A stretch of DNA of 9,869 nucleotides, from positions 1 to 9,869 of the forward strand of contig JAMWBX010000019.1 in the NCBI GenBank assembly GCA_023818725.1, given 5' to 3'. Under the pieces are notes generated by a model that did not search any database, was not told the origin of the DNA, and was given only the letters and a program-made list of their open reading frames with translations. This stretch comes from Candidatus Omnitrophota bacterium. GTDB lineage: Bacteria > Ratteibacteria > UBA8468 > B48-G9 > DTJG01. Positions 1 through 7,229 of the stretch are shown one piece after another. Each line of letters begins with the position of its first letter. Positions within the stretch are counted from its first letter, which is position 1. Position numbers and translations under genes: made by a program.

Positions 1-1
1 A

Positions 2-454
2 GACAAAATTTTCATATGCCTGACAGACAGATACAGGGGCGTTTCTGGACATGGAAACCCTCAGTTTCCAAATAGCAATGATATACCGCCATCTCAAATA
101 CCGGGATACACTCCACCCTATGCGCCAGAATTTGCTTATAGAAATCCGAACGTGACTGCCTGTAGCTATATATATGAATTCAGCCCTTGCGAATGTGAAT
201 GGTTTATGCAGGGATATGCAAGTGGAACTTACACCGACACTGACCTGAACCAGGCAGACACAAACAGGGATGGAAGCGTTTCGTGGAAAGAAGCAAAACT
301 GTGGCAGGCAAGTTTCCAGGGTCTTTCTGACACATTGCCAATAGTAAGATGCTTCTGGCATTATTACAATTTTAAACAAAAGGTATTAAATTTAGCCTAC
401 AAAGATTATCATGTTTTTACAAGCAGACTCTACTGGGAAAGCTCTTCTGATTGA
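2..454 (+). CDS. 3' end of a probable extracytoplasmic protein with an EF-hand-like calcium loop (partial)
   Basis: The reading frame is open from the left edge, so the start lies outside the window; 150 codons plus TGA are visible. The one clear motif is a canonical EF-hand/dockerin-type loop at 257-292 (DTNRDGSVSWKE), with Asp, Asn, Asp, Gly and Glu at loop positions 1, 3, 5, 6 and 12. Before it lies a Pro/Tyr/Asn-rich stretch and a Cys-containing segment (CSYIYEFSPCECEW). A similar 'ADTNxDGxVSxxEA' tail occurs near the end of bacterial caspase-like/C13-like secreted peptidases, so such a protein is one candidate, but I cannot see a catalytic His/Cys motif with confidence. The last 35 or so residues look unlike a domain and may be read-through beyond the original end. 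The gene overlaps the tail of the minus-strand GH20-like pseudogene by 38 bp. The coding frame is fairly sure; the function is not. Confidence 0.5.
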   Translation, partial: DKIFICLTDRYRGVSGHGNPQFPNSNDIPPSQIPGYTPPYAPEFAYRNPNVTACSYIYEFSPCECEWFMQGYASGTYTDTDLNQADTNRDGSVSWKEAKLWQASFQGLSDTLPIVRCFWHYYNFKQKVLNLAYKDYHVFTSRLYWESSSD

Positions 455-1680
455 AATACCTGAATCTTTTCATAACATCTTTTTCCAGTAGCATATCAAG
501 ATTGAAAAGATTATCCCACCAGAGAGAAAACGACTCTTTATCCCCGACCCATTTCAGGTAATAGTCCTGCAGATGCTTTTTAAATTTTTTTATTTCTTTA
601 GACGCATCAAGAACTTTGCCTTTCATTCCATTTTTCAAATCTGATGGCATTTCATTCCTTGTTGAATACCACCACCTTGCCTCATCAATGACAGACCTGA
701 TTTTTGCCTGTAAATACTCTGCCTTAAGGCACAATTTAAGACCTTCTCCGAAACATCCGGAAACATTCTCTTTTTCAAGTATGTCAATAACATTTGCTAT
801 GGTTGTTGATTTCCCGCGCGAAGAAGCAGAAGAAATAATCCAGCAGATGTCATCAAGAGTCCAGCATCCAGCATAAATTTCCGGCATATCAAGCTCACGG
901 GCGATTTCTCGAACATTTTTTTTCTGAAATGCTCGGGTTTAGTTTCTCCGCTATAAGAAACCCTTGCAAATTGCACAAGATTATAAAGAACGGTTGTCCA
1001 GGGAGCGTTTACTGGCGCAAATGAATGGCCCCTTGCCCAGAGCGTTCCTAATACACCTTCCCCACCAAGTTAAATGAGGGTATCGCACATACCTAATGGA
1101 TTCAATACACCCCTTACAAAATTCGCATGAAGTTGCATATCCGCGCTCATATAAAGGCCACTGGCTGCCCACAAGGGTCTTTTTGTTTTTGCAAGCAATC
1201 TGACCTGCGCAAAGCTGACTGGATATCCTGACTCTTCATCCATACCGATATTTTTAATTTCTTTACTGCCAAGATCTTCAAAAAATTTGCCTGAATCTGG
1301 AAAATCCAGAATCGGGTCTGGATCTGTGTATCTGTTATAAAATTGTTTTTTTGAAGGTCTGAATCCTTTGTAGATTACAAATTTTGAGGTTTTTCCAATA
1401 GAAGAATAGTCCCACCACGGAATAAGAACAACCCTTTTATCAATGTTCCTGATAAGGTCAAGCCTGCCATTTCCAATTATCATATCAGCCCATGCCACAG
1501 GAATCCTGCCGTGTTTGAAAACCTGATCACAGACAAACATAAAATGTTCAAGATATAACTCAATTTTTCGCCAATTTTTTTCATTCTTTTTGAACAGACA
1601 TCGCACAGACCAAGCTGACGCGTTTCACCCTGACCAAGAGGAACCCACTCAATTCCAAGAAATTTTGCCAGTATTTTCAT
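417..1680 (-). pseudogene. GH20-like (beta-N-acetylhexosaminidase family) pseudogene, 5'-truncated, frameshifted, with an in-frame stop
   Basis: Three minus-strand frames together read as the C-terminal two thirds of a family-20-type glycoside hydrolase. Frame 1 (from 1680) has GETRQLGLCDVCSKRMKKIG, matching the acid/base region that normally reads H-x-G-x-D-E. After a -1 shift near 1564-1581 (A7 and A5 tracts), frame 2 continues with LYLEHFMFVCDQVFKHGR, WADMII and IPWWDYSS. An in-frame TAA at 1072-1070 follows, then LGGEGVLGTLWARGHSFAP, the usual 'G-T-W-R' barrel strand. At an A8 tract (916-923) the frame shifts again, and VREIARELDMPEIYAGCW and the C-terminal helices run to TAA at 419-417. 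One extra A at each tract restores the frame. The N-terminal portion of roughly 150-200 residues expected for the family is absent; 35 bp upstream is an intact URO-D gene. The catalytic Asp position reads Gly (GQGE). The ATG at 1680 has no ribosome binding site. The defects together point to a decaying gene rather than sequencing error alone. Confidence 0.8.
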
Positions 1681-1714
1681 CTTAAACGGTTTGATTGACG
1701 AACAAACTTCACTC

Positions 1715-2728
1715 TCACAGATTCATTGCTTGGTCAATCATCGCATATAGATTTTCAGGCCTTACATCTGCCTGGATTATGATTCCTGGCTCAAGAATAT
1801 ATCCACCGCCTTTTCCCATTGTCTCTTTCAGATGCTTTACTTCGCTTCTGACTTCCTCAGGTGTTCCAGTAACAAGAAGATCCTGAGTTCTTATCCCGCC
1901 GCAAAAACACAAATCCATCCCGAATTCTTTTTTAAGGTAAAATATATCCATCGCCTCTGGCTGAATTGGATGCAGGATATCAAGACCAAGTTCAATCAGG
2001 TCCGGTATAATTGCGATAATGTTGCCACATGAATGCAGGAAAATCCTTTTTTCTCTTTTCTGACCATATTCAAATATTTCTTTTAGCAATGGCTTTATGA
2101 ATTTTCTCCACAAAGAAGGTGAAATAAGCATATCCTTTTGAGTTCCATAATCATCGCTAAGCGCTATCGCTTCAAATTCAAATCTTTCAAAAAGAATTTC
2201 CATTGTCCCTAAAACATAATCAGCAATCCCCCTTAAAAGCTCCATCACAAAGTCAGGATTCAGTATGATATCGGTAAGCAAATTTTCCATACCCCTCATA
2301 AATGTCGCTCTTTCCCAGAGGTCACCAGCCCATATGATTCTGTAGTGGTCTTTCTGCTGTTTACACCATATCTCAATATCTTCAAACCTGTATGGAAGGC
2401 CTGGCTCTGGGAATCTGTATCCTGATAGAACAGGTTGTTTAAGAACAGGACCTGCTGGGGAACCTCTGTCTATTGCGTTTGTTGACCACACAACGCCGAA
2501 TTCATCAACTGCTGTGGGACCAAAAATTTCACAAGATGCATACAGGGGTTTAATTGATTTTGGCGAACTCATTCTTAATGGCAGAAAAATGGTATCCTCG
2601 ATAGGCTTGCCATACCTTTGTTCAGCAATTTTTAATGAAACTGGAGAAAACATAAAGTTGTATGGCACAGGCATCTCTTTATGATTAATCACTGCCTCTA
2701 TCCATTTTCTGTCATCTTTTGGTCTCAT
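1715..2728 (-). CDS. Uroporphyrinogen decarboxylase (URO-D) family protein, MtaA/methyltransferase-like
   Basis: The protein has 337 residues, about the usual length for the URO-D/cobalamin methyltransferase superfamily, a (beta/alpha)8 barrel. Visible family features are SDDYG at residues 191-195, HSCGN at 232-236 (His232 and Cys234), HPIQPEAMD at 253-261, CFCGGI at 274-279 and the C-terminal GGGYILEPG at 307-315. The His-x-Cys plus later Cys resembles the zinc site of MtaA/MtbA-type methyltransferases, so methyl or demethylation chemistry on a cobamide or small molecule is likelier than haem synthesis; no haem genes are nearby. Members of this subgroup are commonly found beside sugar catabolic genes in Lentisphaerota and Planctomycetota, and their substrates are mostly unknown. 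The ATG at 2728 is chosen because the frame begins there next to the divergent promoter region; no Shine-Dalgarno sequence precedes it. The gene is divergent from the aldolase and sits 34 bp upstream of the GH20-like pseudogene. Confidence 0.9.
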   Translation of the reverse strand: MRPKDDRKWIEAVINHKEMPVPYNFMFSPVSLKIAEQRYGKPIEDTIFLPLRMSSPKSIKPLYASCEIFGPTAVDEFGVVWSTNAIDRGSPAGPVLKQPVLSGYRFPEPGLPYRFEDIEIWCKQQKDHYRIIWAGDLWERATFMRGMENLLTDIILNPDFVMELLRGIADYVLGTMEILFERFEFEAIALSDDYGTQKDMLISPSLWRKFIKPLLKEIFEYGQKREKRIFLHSCGNIIAIIPDLIELGLDILHPIQPEAMDIFYLKKEFGMDLCFCGGIRTQDLLVTGTPEEVRSEVKHLKETMGKGGGYILEPGIIIQADVRPENLYAMIDQAMNL

Positions 2729-2736
2729 GGATTATT

Positions 2737-2764
2737 AGATTACCATAGAATTTTTTGTTTTCAA
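2737..2764 (-). promoter_or_regulatory. Candidate promoter of the URO-D family gene
   Basis: On the minus strand TTGAAA (2764-2759, five of six to the -35 consensus) is followed after 16 bp by TAATCT (2742-2737), again preceded by TGG. The layout mirrors the aldolase promoter. The predicted start site falls within about 2 nt of the ATG at 2728, so this transcript may also be leaderless. The -10 hexamer alone is weak; support comes from the mirrored arrangement. Confidence 0.35.
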
Positions 2765-2770
2765 GATTGT

Positions 2771-2798
2771 TTGCCTGATTTTTTTTACATGGTAATAT
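2771..2798 (+). promoter_or_regulatory. Candidate promoter of the HpcH/HpaI aldolase gene
   Basis: TTGCCT (2771-2776) and TAATAT (2793-2798) are separated by 16 bp, and TGG directly precedes the -10 as in extended -10 promoters. Each hexamer matches the sigma-70 consensus at four of six positions. Transcription would start about 7 nt beyond the -10, at or beside the ATG at 2806, giving a leaderless or nearly leaderless mRNA. This fits the absence of a Shine-Dalgarno site. Confidence 0.4.
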
Positions 2799-2805
2799 AA
2801 AAAAC

Positions 2806-3579
2806 ATGATGAAGAAAAACAGGCTTGCTCGATTGATTCGAGAAAAGAAGCCTTCTCTTGGTGGATGGATATGTCTGGGAGATCCGGGCGTGGCAATCAT
2901 TATGGCGAACGCTGGCTATGACTGGCTTCTGATAGACAATGAACACCATCCTTTTATTGAAACACAGATTCAGACAATAATCTATTCTCTAAAAAATACG
3001 CAAACAACCCCAATAGTCCGCGTAAGAGGAAACGACCCATCTCATATTAAATGGGTACTCGATGCTGGCGCTGGCGGAATAATGGTGCCGATGATTGAAA
3101 ACGCAAACGATGTGAAAAGAGCCATTTCATACTCAAAATATCCGCCGATTGGAAATCGAGGATACAGTCCTGTAAGAGCAACTGACTTCTGGGCGTTCAA
3201 ACAGGAATATGAGGAAAGAGCCAACAAAGAAATCCTTTTGATATGCCAGATTGAACAGGTATCAGCCGTAGATGAAATTGAAGAAATCGTCCAGCTTCCT
3301 GTTGACGCAATATGGATAGGATACGCGGATTTATCCTTTTCAATGGGGCACAGGGGAAATTTCAGACATACTGATGTACAAAAATGCATAGACAGGGTTA
3401 TTCAGGCAGCCAATAAATATGGAAAACCCTGGGGTATGCCGGCAGCGACACCTGAAGATTTCGCCTTGAGGGTAAGCCAGGGCGCTCTTTTGATGACATC
3501 GGGTTCTGATGTTTCTTTTCTTATCTCTGGCGCCAGTGAAAGAGTCAAGATGTGTCGCAGGGCAATAGAACAAAAATAA
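2806..3579 (+). CDS. HpcH/HpaI-family class II (metal-dependent) aldolase
   Basis: At 257 residues this is the normal length for the HpcH/HpaI (2-keto-3-deoxy-acid) aldolase family, a TIM barrel that reversibly cleaves 2-keto-3-deoxy sugar acids or 4-hydroxy-2-oxo acids to pyruvate plus an aldehyde in the cytoplasm. Signature elements are in order: LGGWICLGDP (18-27), IDNEHHPF (43-50) with catalytic His47, VRVRGNDP (71-78) with pyruvate-binding Arg72, LDAGAGGIMVP (85-95), metal ligand Glu150 in CQIEQ, and metal ligand Asp175 in IGYADLS. The spacing matches E. coli HpaI (His45, Arg70, Glu149, Asp175 from family knowledge). Two ATGs are adjacent at 2806 and 2809; there is no Shine-Dalgarno site but a promoter-like element lies immediately upstream. 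The gene is divergent from the URO-D gene, suggesting shared regulation, and ends 2 bp from the convergent TM2-like gene. The actual aldehyde partner cannot be read from sequence; a sugar-acid pathway is an inference from the neighbours. Confidence 0.93.
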   Translation: MMKKNRLARLIREKKPSLGGWICLGDPGVAIIMANAGYDWLLIDNEHHPFIETQIQTIIYSLKNTQTTPIVRVRGNDPSHIKWVLDAGAGGIMVPMIENANDVKRAISYSKYPPIGNRGYSPVRATDFWAFKQEYEERANKEILLICQIEQVSAVDEIEEIVQLPVDAIWIGYADLSFSMGHRGNFRHTDVQKCIDRVIQAANKYGKPWGMPAATPEDFALRVSQGALLMTSGSDVSFLISGASERVKMCRRAIEQK

Positions 3580-3581
3580 AT

Positions 3582-4118
3582 TTATGCCTTCAATCCGGCC
3601 TGGTTGAATCTTTTTGCTGTTTTTATCGCGTCCTTTACCGCGATGCCAGCGCCACCGACCATTAAAATAAGCCCTACCAAAGCCATCGCAACAAATTTCT
3701 TCGGAATATATTTTGAAATTGTTTCTTTTTCTGTTTGCTTGCCTTCCTCCTTTGCCTTCTGTTCTTTTTCAAATTCCTCCATAACAAATCCTTCCTCAGT
3801 AAGCGGCACAGGTTCCTCTGAAGAAATGCTCATTCCTTCAGAAACAGTACTCATCCGGTAGCCGCTCGCAAATGCTCTCACTTCTTTAATTGTTCCTACT
3901 AGACCCCAGACAAAAAGAACCAGTCCCACCACGACCGTGATAAAAAACATAGCACCCTTTCCAAATTGACCATTGTAAACCTGACCGAGCCCTGGGCACA
4001 GAACTGAAAGTACAGCCGCTGCTCCTGATGATTTTTGCTCGTACTTTCTTCTCACGGATGCCCTTAACTCTTCTTCTTCAATAATTTTTGCTTTTTCCTC
4101 TTCATTCAGGATACCCAT
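3582..4118 (-). CDS. TM2-like small membrane protein
   Basis: This 178-residue protein begins with a highly charged helix (1-30, EEEKAKIIEEEELRASVRRK), then the PGLGQVYNGQFGKG motif (42-55) between hydrophobic segments, which is the hallmark of TM2-type domains. Predicted membrane segments are about 33-48, 56-76 and 142-161. A cytoplasmic-looking acidic/lysine-rich linker (about 95-138) joins the last two. TM2 proteins are poorly understood; no enzymatic role can be assigned. The ATG at 4118 has a strong AGGAGG ribosome binding site 6 nt upstream. It is the last gene of the minus-strand run, 24 bp after the secreted protein gene, and its stop is 2 bp from the stop of the convergent aldolase, so no terminator fits between them. 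Confidence 0.8.
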   Translation of the reverse strand: MGILNEEEKAKIIEEEELRASVRRKYEQKSSGAAAVLSVLCPGLGQVYNGQFGKGAMFFITVVVGLVLFVWGLVGTIKEVRAFASGYRMSTVSEGMSISSEEPVPLTEEGFVMEEFEKEQKAKEEGKQTEKETISKYIPKKFVAMALVGLILMVGGAGIAVKDAIKTAKRFNQAGLKA

Positions 4119-4142
4119 AATCTCCTCCTGAAGGTTAACAAA

Positions 4143-4928
4143 TTATTCATATACCCACTTTACTGTTTTTATCTCATCATATATTTCCTGCAGGATTTTG
4201 AAATTCTTTGATATGGGCATTGTGATGAAAAATACCTCAATGTAATCACCTTTTTTTAATTGCTTCTTCTGGGGAACCGAATTAATGAAAATAAAATCCT
4301 CTCCCTTACCAAGCAAACCCGCACATATCAGCCCTGCTCCTTCACCTTTACCGTCATGTGCATACAACCAGTTAACCACACCAATCTTATTACTTTGAGT
4401 ACTTTTCAGTGGACCAAGTTTATAATTCATAACCTTGCCTTCTTTTGGATAGGCATAGTATTTGAATCTATTGGCTTCAGAATTACCCTCCATTCCCCAG
4501 TTAATTCCACAGACATGTGTTCCTTCACCAAGGTAAACAAACCGTGAATCAACAGCCAGAAATGGTTGTCCTTTTCTGGTTTCGAGAAAAACAACATGCT
4601 GGTAGTCGTTGTCCACCTGGCCTTTCTGATTTTCCATAAGAAACACTGCCTTAATGACCTTCCTGTCGGGTTTATTAACAACAACAAATGCCTCTTTGAG
4701 CTTTTTGACAGTAAGGTCTTTGTCTGCGGTAAAGTCCTTTGCCGCAAAATACATCATATAGCCAGCTGAATGAATGCCGGAGGATGAAACATCATAAAGC
4801 GCGCCTTCTGTCGCAATTAAAACATCGTCTTTCTGAATTTCAAAATAGAGCTCTCTTGCGGCAAAAGCATTCCAACTGCATCCTATAAACAATACAAAAG
4901 CTGCAGTTATTAAAATCATTCTTTTCAT
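4143..4928 (-). CDS. Secreted protein of unknown function
   Basis: I do not recognise the family. The start is placed at ATG 4928 (261 residues) because AAGGA lies 7 nt before it and a signal peptide begins there: Lys2-Arg3, a hydrophobic core ILITAAFVLFIG, then Cys17 and AFA at 21-23. Cleavage after AFA by signal peptidase I is the simplest reading; the Cys could instead be a lipoprotein site, but Phe rather than Leu precedes it at -3, so this is weak. A further in-frame ATG at 4952 would put eight residues ahead of the signal and is less likely. The mature part alternates short hydrophobic and polar stretches, with several Gly-Lys turns, as in a beta-sandwich; no catalytic motif is evident. 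It lies 42 bp downstream of the DUF4838 gene in the same orientation, so it may help bind or process the same extracellular substrate. Confidence 0.75.
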   Translation of the reverse strand: MKRMILITAAFVLFIGCSWNAFAARELYFEIQKDDVLIATEGALYDVSSSGIHSAGYMMYFAAKDFTADKDLTVKKLKEAFVVVNKPDRKVIKAVFLMENQKGQVDNDYQHVVFLETRKGQPFLAVDSRFVYLGEGTHVCGINWGMEGNSEANRFKYYAYPKEGKVMNYKLGPLKSTQSNKIGVVNWLYAHDGKGEGAGLICAGLLGKGEDFIFINSVPQKKQLKKGDYIEVFFITMPISKNFKILQEIYDEIKTVKWVYE

Positions 4929-4970
4929 ATGCACATCCTTGCTGAAAAACATTTCTATTTCTATTCTATC

Positions 4971-7229
4971 TCAATTTTCCTGAGCGTATAACATCACAGG
5001 CGCAGTAATACCGCCTGTTCCAAGTTCATTCAATTTTTCATTGGTAATTTTTACTGCTATAAAATTTTCTTTTCCGAACTGAACAAAATCAGTGATTTCA
5101 AACTCAAAGGGTACAAATGCTCTTCCATGGCTTGTGCCCACAAGATTACCATTAATCCATACCTTTGCAAGTTCATCGACCCCACCAAACCATATAAAGA
5201 TCTTCTTACCCTTGAATTTTTCAGGTATCATCACAGAACTTCTGTACCAGGCATCACCTTTGTAATATCTCAACCCCTGATCGCTCCAGGAAAGGGTTTT
5301 TGTTTTTATCTTCAACCAGTTCCCGCCAATTTTCCCCGCCCTAAAATAACCAAGATCTTCTCCGACACCAGCGGGGTCAATCTGGAAATCCATTTCATCC
5401 GGCAGGCCTGCGATGAAAACATTTTTCCCTGTGGTTCTCTCATATCCCTGCTCAATACAGGGAGAGAAGAATCTCTTCATATAAGAAGTCGCGGCTTTTT
5501 CATAAAACATCTTTGGCTCGTATTGAAACGCCTTCTTTTGAATTTCCTGAAGATTTTCAAGGTCTTTTTTTGCAGCAAGAAAATCAAATCTATTTCTGTT
5601 TTCCAACATCGATAAAAATGATGCAAGGTAATCATAGGATAACCTGAAAATCGCAACCCTTTCAGCATATTTTGTATTTTTCACAAGCGCTTCTGCTTTT
5701 TTCAGATACTGCTGGCCGGTTTGCATGACAGAAGGATTATAAATGAATGGAAGGTCATAAGAGCATCCTGTATGAAAATCCGCATCTCTCAATGCCCGGT
5801 CCATCAAAATAATATATTTCTCCATTTCTCCAGACGCAGGACCAAAAAAATTCACCGCAAAATCTCTAATTAACGCGTCAACATCTGCTTTATGATTCCA
5901 GAAAAGTTTTGTGGCAATGTAGATTGTGGGAGTCATGCTTGCCCAGTGTGGAAAAGTCTCAACCCTCCATCCTTTAATTCCAAATTCTTTTGCAACAGGG
6001 ATCTCATCCCTTATCGCATGCACCTTGCTGAATGGAAAGCCAGGGTCAGCAAGGTTGAAAAAATATCCCCTTTCGTATGTCTCTGGCAACAATTTTCCCC
6101 ATGCTTCCATAATTTTTTTGTAATAACTCCTTTCAGGGCACACTGGGTTTGACATTCCATGTATCCTGCACAAATTTATTGGCGCGAAAGCAAGCACAAT
6201 CCTTGGGTCTGGTTTTACCTTCACAGGTGGTTTCATATATGCGCTGTAACAATAAAAACCAATTTTTTTATCAGGAAATTCATCCTGAATTCCTTCAAGG
6301 ACCTTATTGAAAAACCAAATGTATCTATCGGTCATTGATACCATGTGTTCAAAACTGTCAAAATCGCCAGCATCAAGAGCCCGGCAGTTTTCGCACTCGC
6401 AAAACCCACCTCCGTCATTCGGACCCATTCCGATCCATATCGCAGACGGATTTTTCCTGAAATAATTTTTGGTCTCTGCTATCGCCCTTTTCAGTACCTC
6501 AGGGTTTGAAATACACAGCTGACTCTGCTGCCTCTTACCATCAACAAGAGCAAAAAGGTCTGGCTCTTTATTTATATCGGCTTTTCCAATGTTTATTCCA
6601 TGAGCGGAAGGAAAATATGGTCCGCCAAGACGCATCCTTCTGTACCAGGTCTTATCTGCTGTCATCTGAAGATGTCTGGCGCCGAAAGAAGGAACCTGAA
6701 TTGTGGCTTGCTCACTGACAGCAACTGTCTTTTTCTCTGGTATGACTGTGCCTAGATCGCCTGGAATGTACCATCGAACTCCTATCTGTTCAAGCAGTTC
6801 ATAAATTCCAAACAAAGTGCCTTCTGGTGATAAGCCTGCAATCCTTATATAATTTACTGCCTGCGGGTTTGCTTCTGCCTTTATCATAAAGGACGCTGGA
6901 TCATTGCCTGAAAAACGAATAGCTTTTTCCATCTCCTGAGTCATTCCAGAAGTTCCAAGAAAAACATAGCACAAACCTTTCTTATTCAAAGCAGGATTAA
7001 TATCCCATCCCTTACCAGGTATTTCCTGAACCACATCAATTCTGCATCCACTCATTTTTTCAATGTGGTCAACCAGTTCTTTGGCGGCAAGCTTTTCATC
7101 CTCATGCGGATTAGAAGGAATTAAAATGACGGATTTTGCGTTCCCGTTTTCAACAAGAAGAATCTGTTTAGCACTCCATACCGGCACGGACAATAAAATC
7201 AACAATAAAGTCAGCGCAAACAGTTTCAT
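4971..7229 (-). CDS. Secreted glycoside-hydrolase-like protein with GH67-N-like and DUF4838 domains
   Basis: The protein has 752 residues. A signal peptide (1-19, cleavage near VWSA) is followed by an alpha-glucuronidase N-terminal-like domain (about 22-160), with AAKELVDHIEKMSGCRIDV at 48-66 and GTLFGIYELLEQIGVRWYIPG at 137-157. The DUF4838 TIM-barrel-like domain (about 180-470) shows IGMGPNDGGGFCECENC, including the Cys277-x-Cys279-x2-Cys282 cluster that is usual in this family. A helical region (about 500-590) precedes a C-terminal jelly-roll resembling the GH2 sugar-binding domain (about 655-750: DAWYRSSVMIPE, ELAKVWINGNLVG). Family members are predicted to act on polysaccharides outside the cytoplasm; substrate and catalytic residues are not established, and a uronic acid link rests only on the GH67-like N-terminus. 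The ATG at 7229 overlaps the isomerase stop (ATGA) and is preceded by AAGGAG, so the two are translationally coupled. Confidence 0.9.
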   Translation of the reverse strand: MKLFALTLLLILLSVPVWSAKQILLVENGNAKSVILIPSNPHEDEKLAAKELVDHIEKMSGCRIDVVQEIPGKGWDINPALNKKGLCYVFLGTSGMTQEMEKAIRFSGNDPASFMIKAEANPQAVNYIRIAGLSPEGTLFGIYELLEQIGVRWYIPGDLGTVIPEKKTVAVSEQATIQVPSFGARHLQMTADKTWYRRMRLGGPYFPSAHGINIGKADINKEPDLFALVDGKRQQSQLCISNPEVLKRAIAETKNYFRKNPSAIWIGMGPNDGGGFCECENCRALDAGDFDSFEHMVSMTDRYIWFFNKVLEGIQDEFPDKKIGFYCYSAYMKPPVKVKPDPRIVLAFAPINLCRIHGMSNPVCPERSYYKKIMEAWGKLLPETYERGYFFNLADPGFPFSKVHAIRDEIPVAKEFGIKGWRVETFPHWASMTPTIYIATKLFWNHKADVDALIRDFAVNFFGPASGEMEKYIILMDRALRDADFHTGCSYDLPFIYNPSVMQTGQQYLKKAEALVKNTKYAERVAIFRLSYDYLASFLSMLENRNRFDFLAAKKDLENLQEIQKKAFQYEPKMFYEKAATSYMKRFFSPCIEQGYERTTGKNVFIAGLPDEMDFQIDPAGVGEDLGYFRAGKIGGNWLKIKTKTLSWSDQGLRYYKGDAWYRSSVMIPEKFKGKKIFIWFGGVDELAKVWINGNLVGTSHGRAFVPFEFEITDFVQFGKENFIAVKITNEKLNELGTGGITAPVMLYAQEN

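Larger units (their letters stand above)
2735..2800. promoter_or_regulatory. 12-bp inverted repeat in the divergent URO-D/aldolase intergenic region
   Basis: TTAGATTACCAT at 2735-2746 and ATGGTAATATAA at 2789-2800 are reverse complements except at one position, with 42 bp between them. Read toward each gene, the element is ATGGTAATNTAA. It ends 6 nt before the URO-D ATG and 5 nt before the aldolase ATG. It could be a pair of operator half-sites for one regulator controlling both genes, or simply the two mirrored -10 regions (listed separately). The repeat is directly visible; the function is inferred. Confidence 0.5.

Noticed and set aside
616..876. Plus-strand open frame of 86 codons
   Set aside because: It lies opposite the C-terminal part of the GH20-like pseudogene and shows no motif or ribosome binding site.
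981..1172. Minus-strand frame of 63 codons inside the GH20-like region
   Set aside because: It is an out-of-frame shadow; the family motif GVLGTLWARGHS is in the neighbouring frame.
4929..4952. Upstream ATG at 4952 for the secreted protein
   Set aside because: It would place MFFSKDVH ahead of the signal peptide and lacks the AAGGA spacing seen at 4928.
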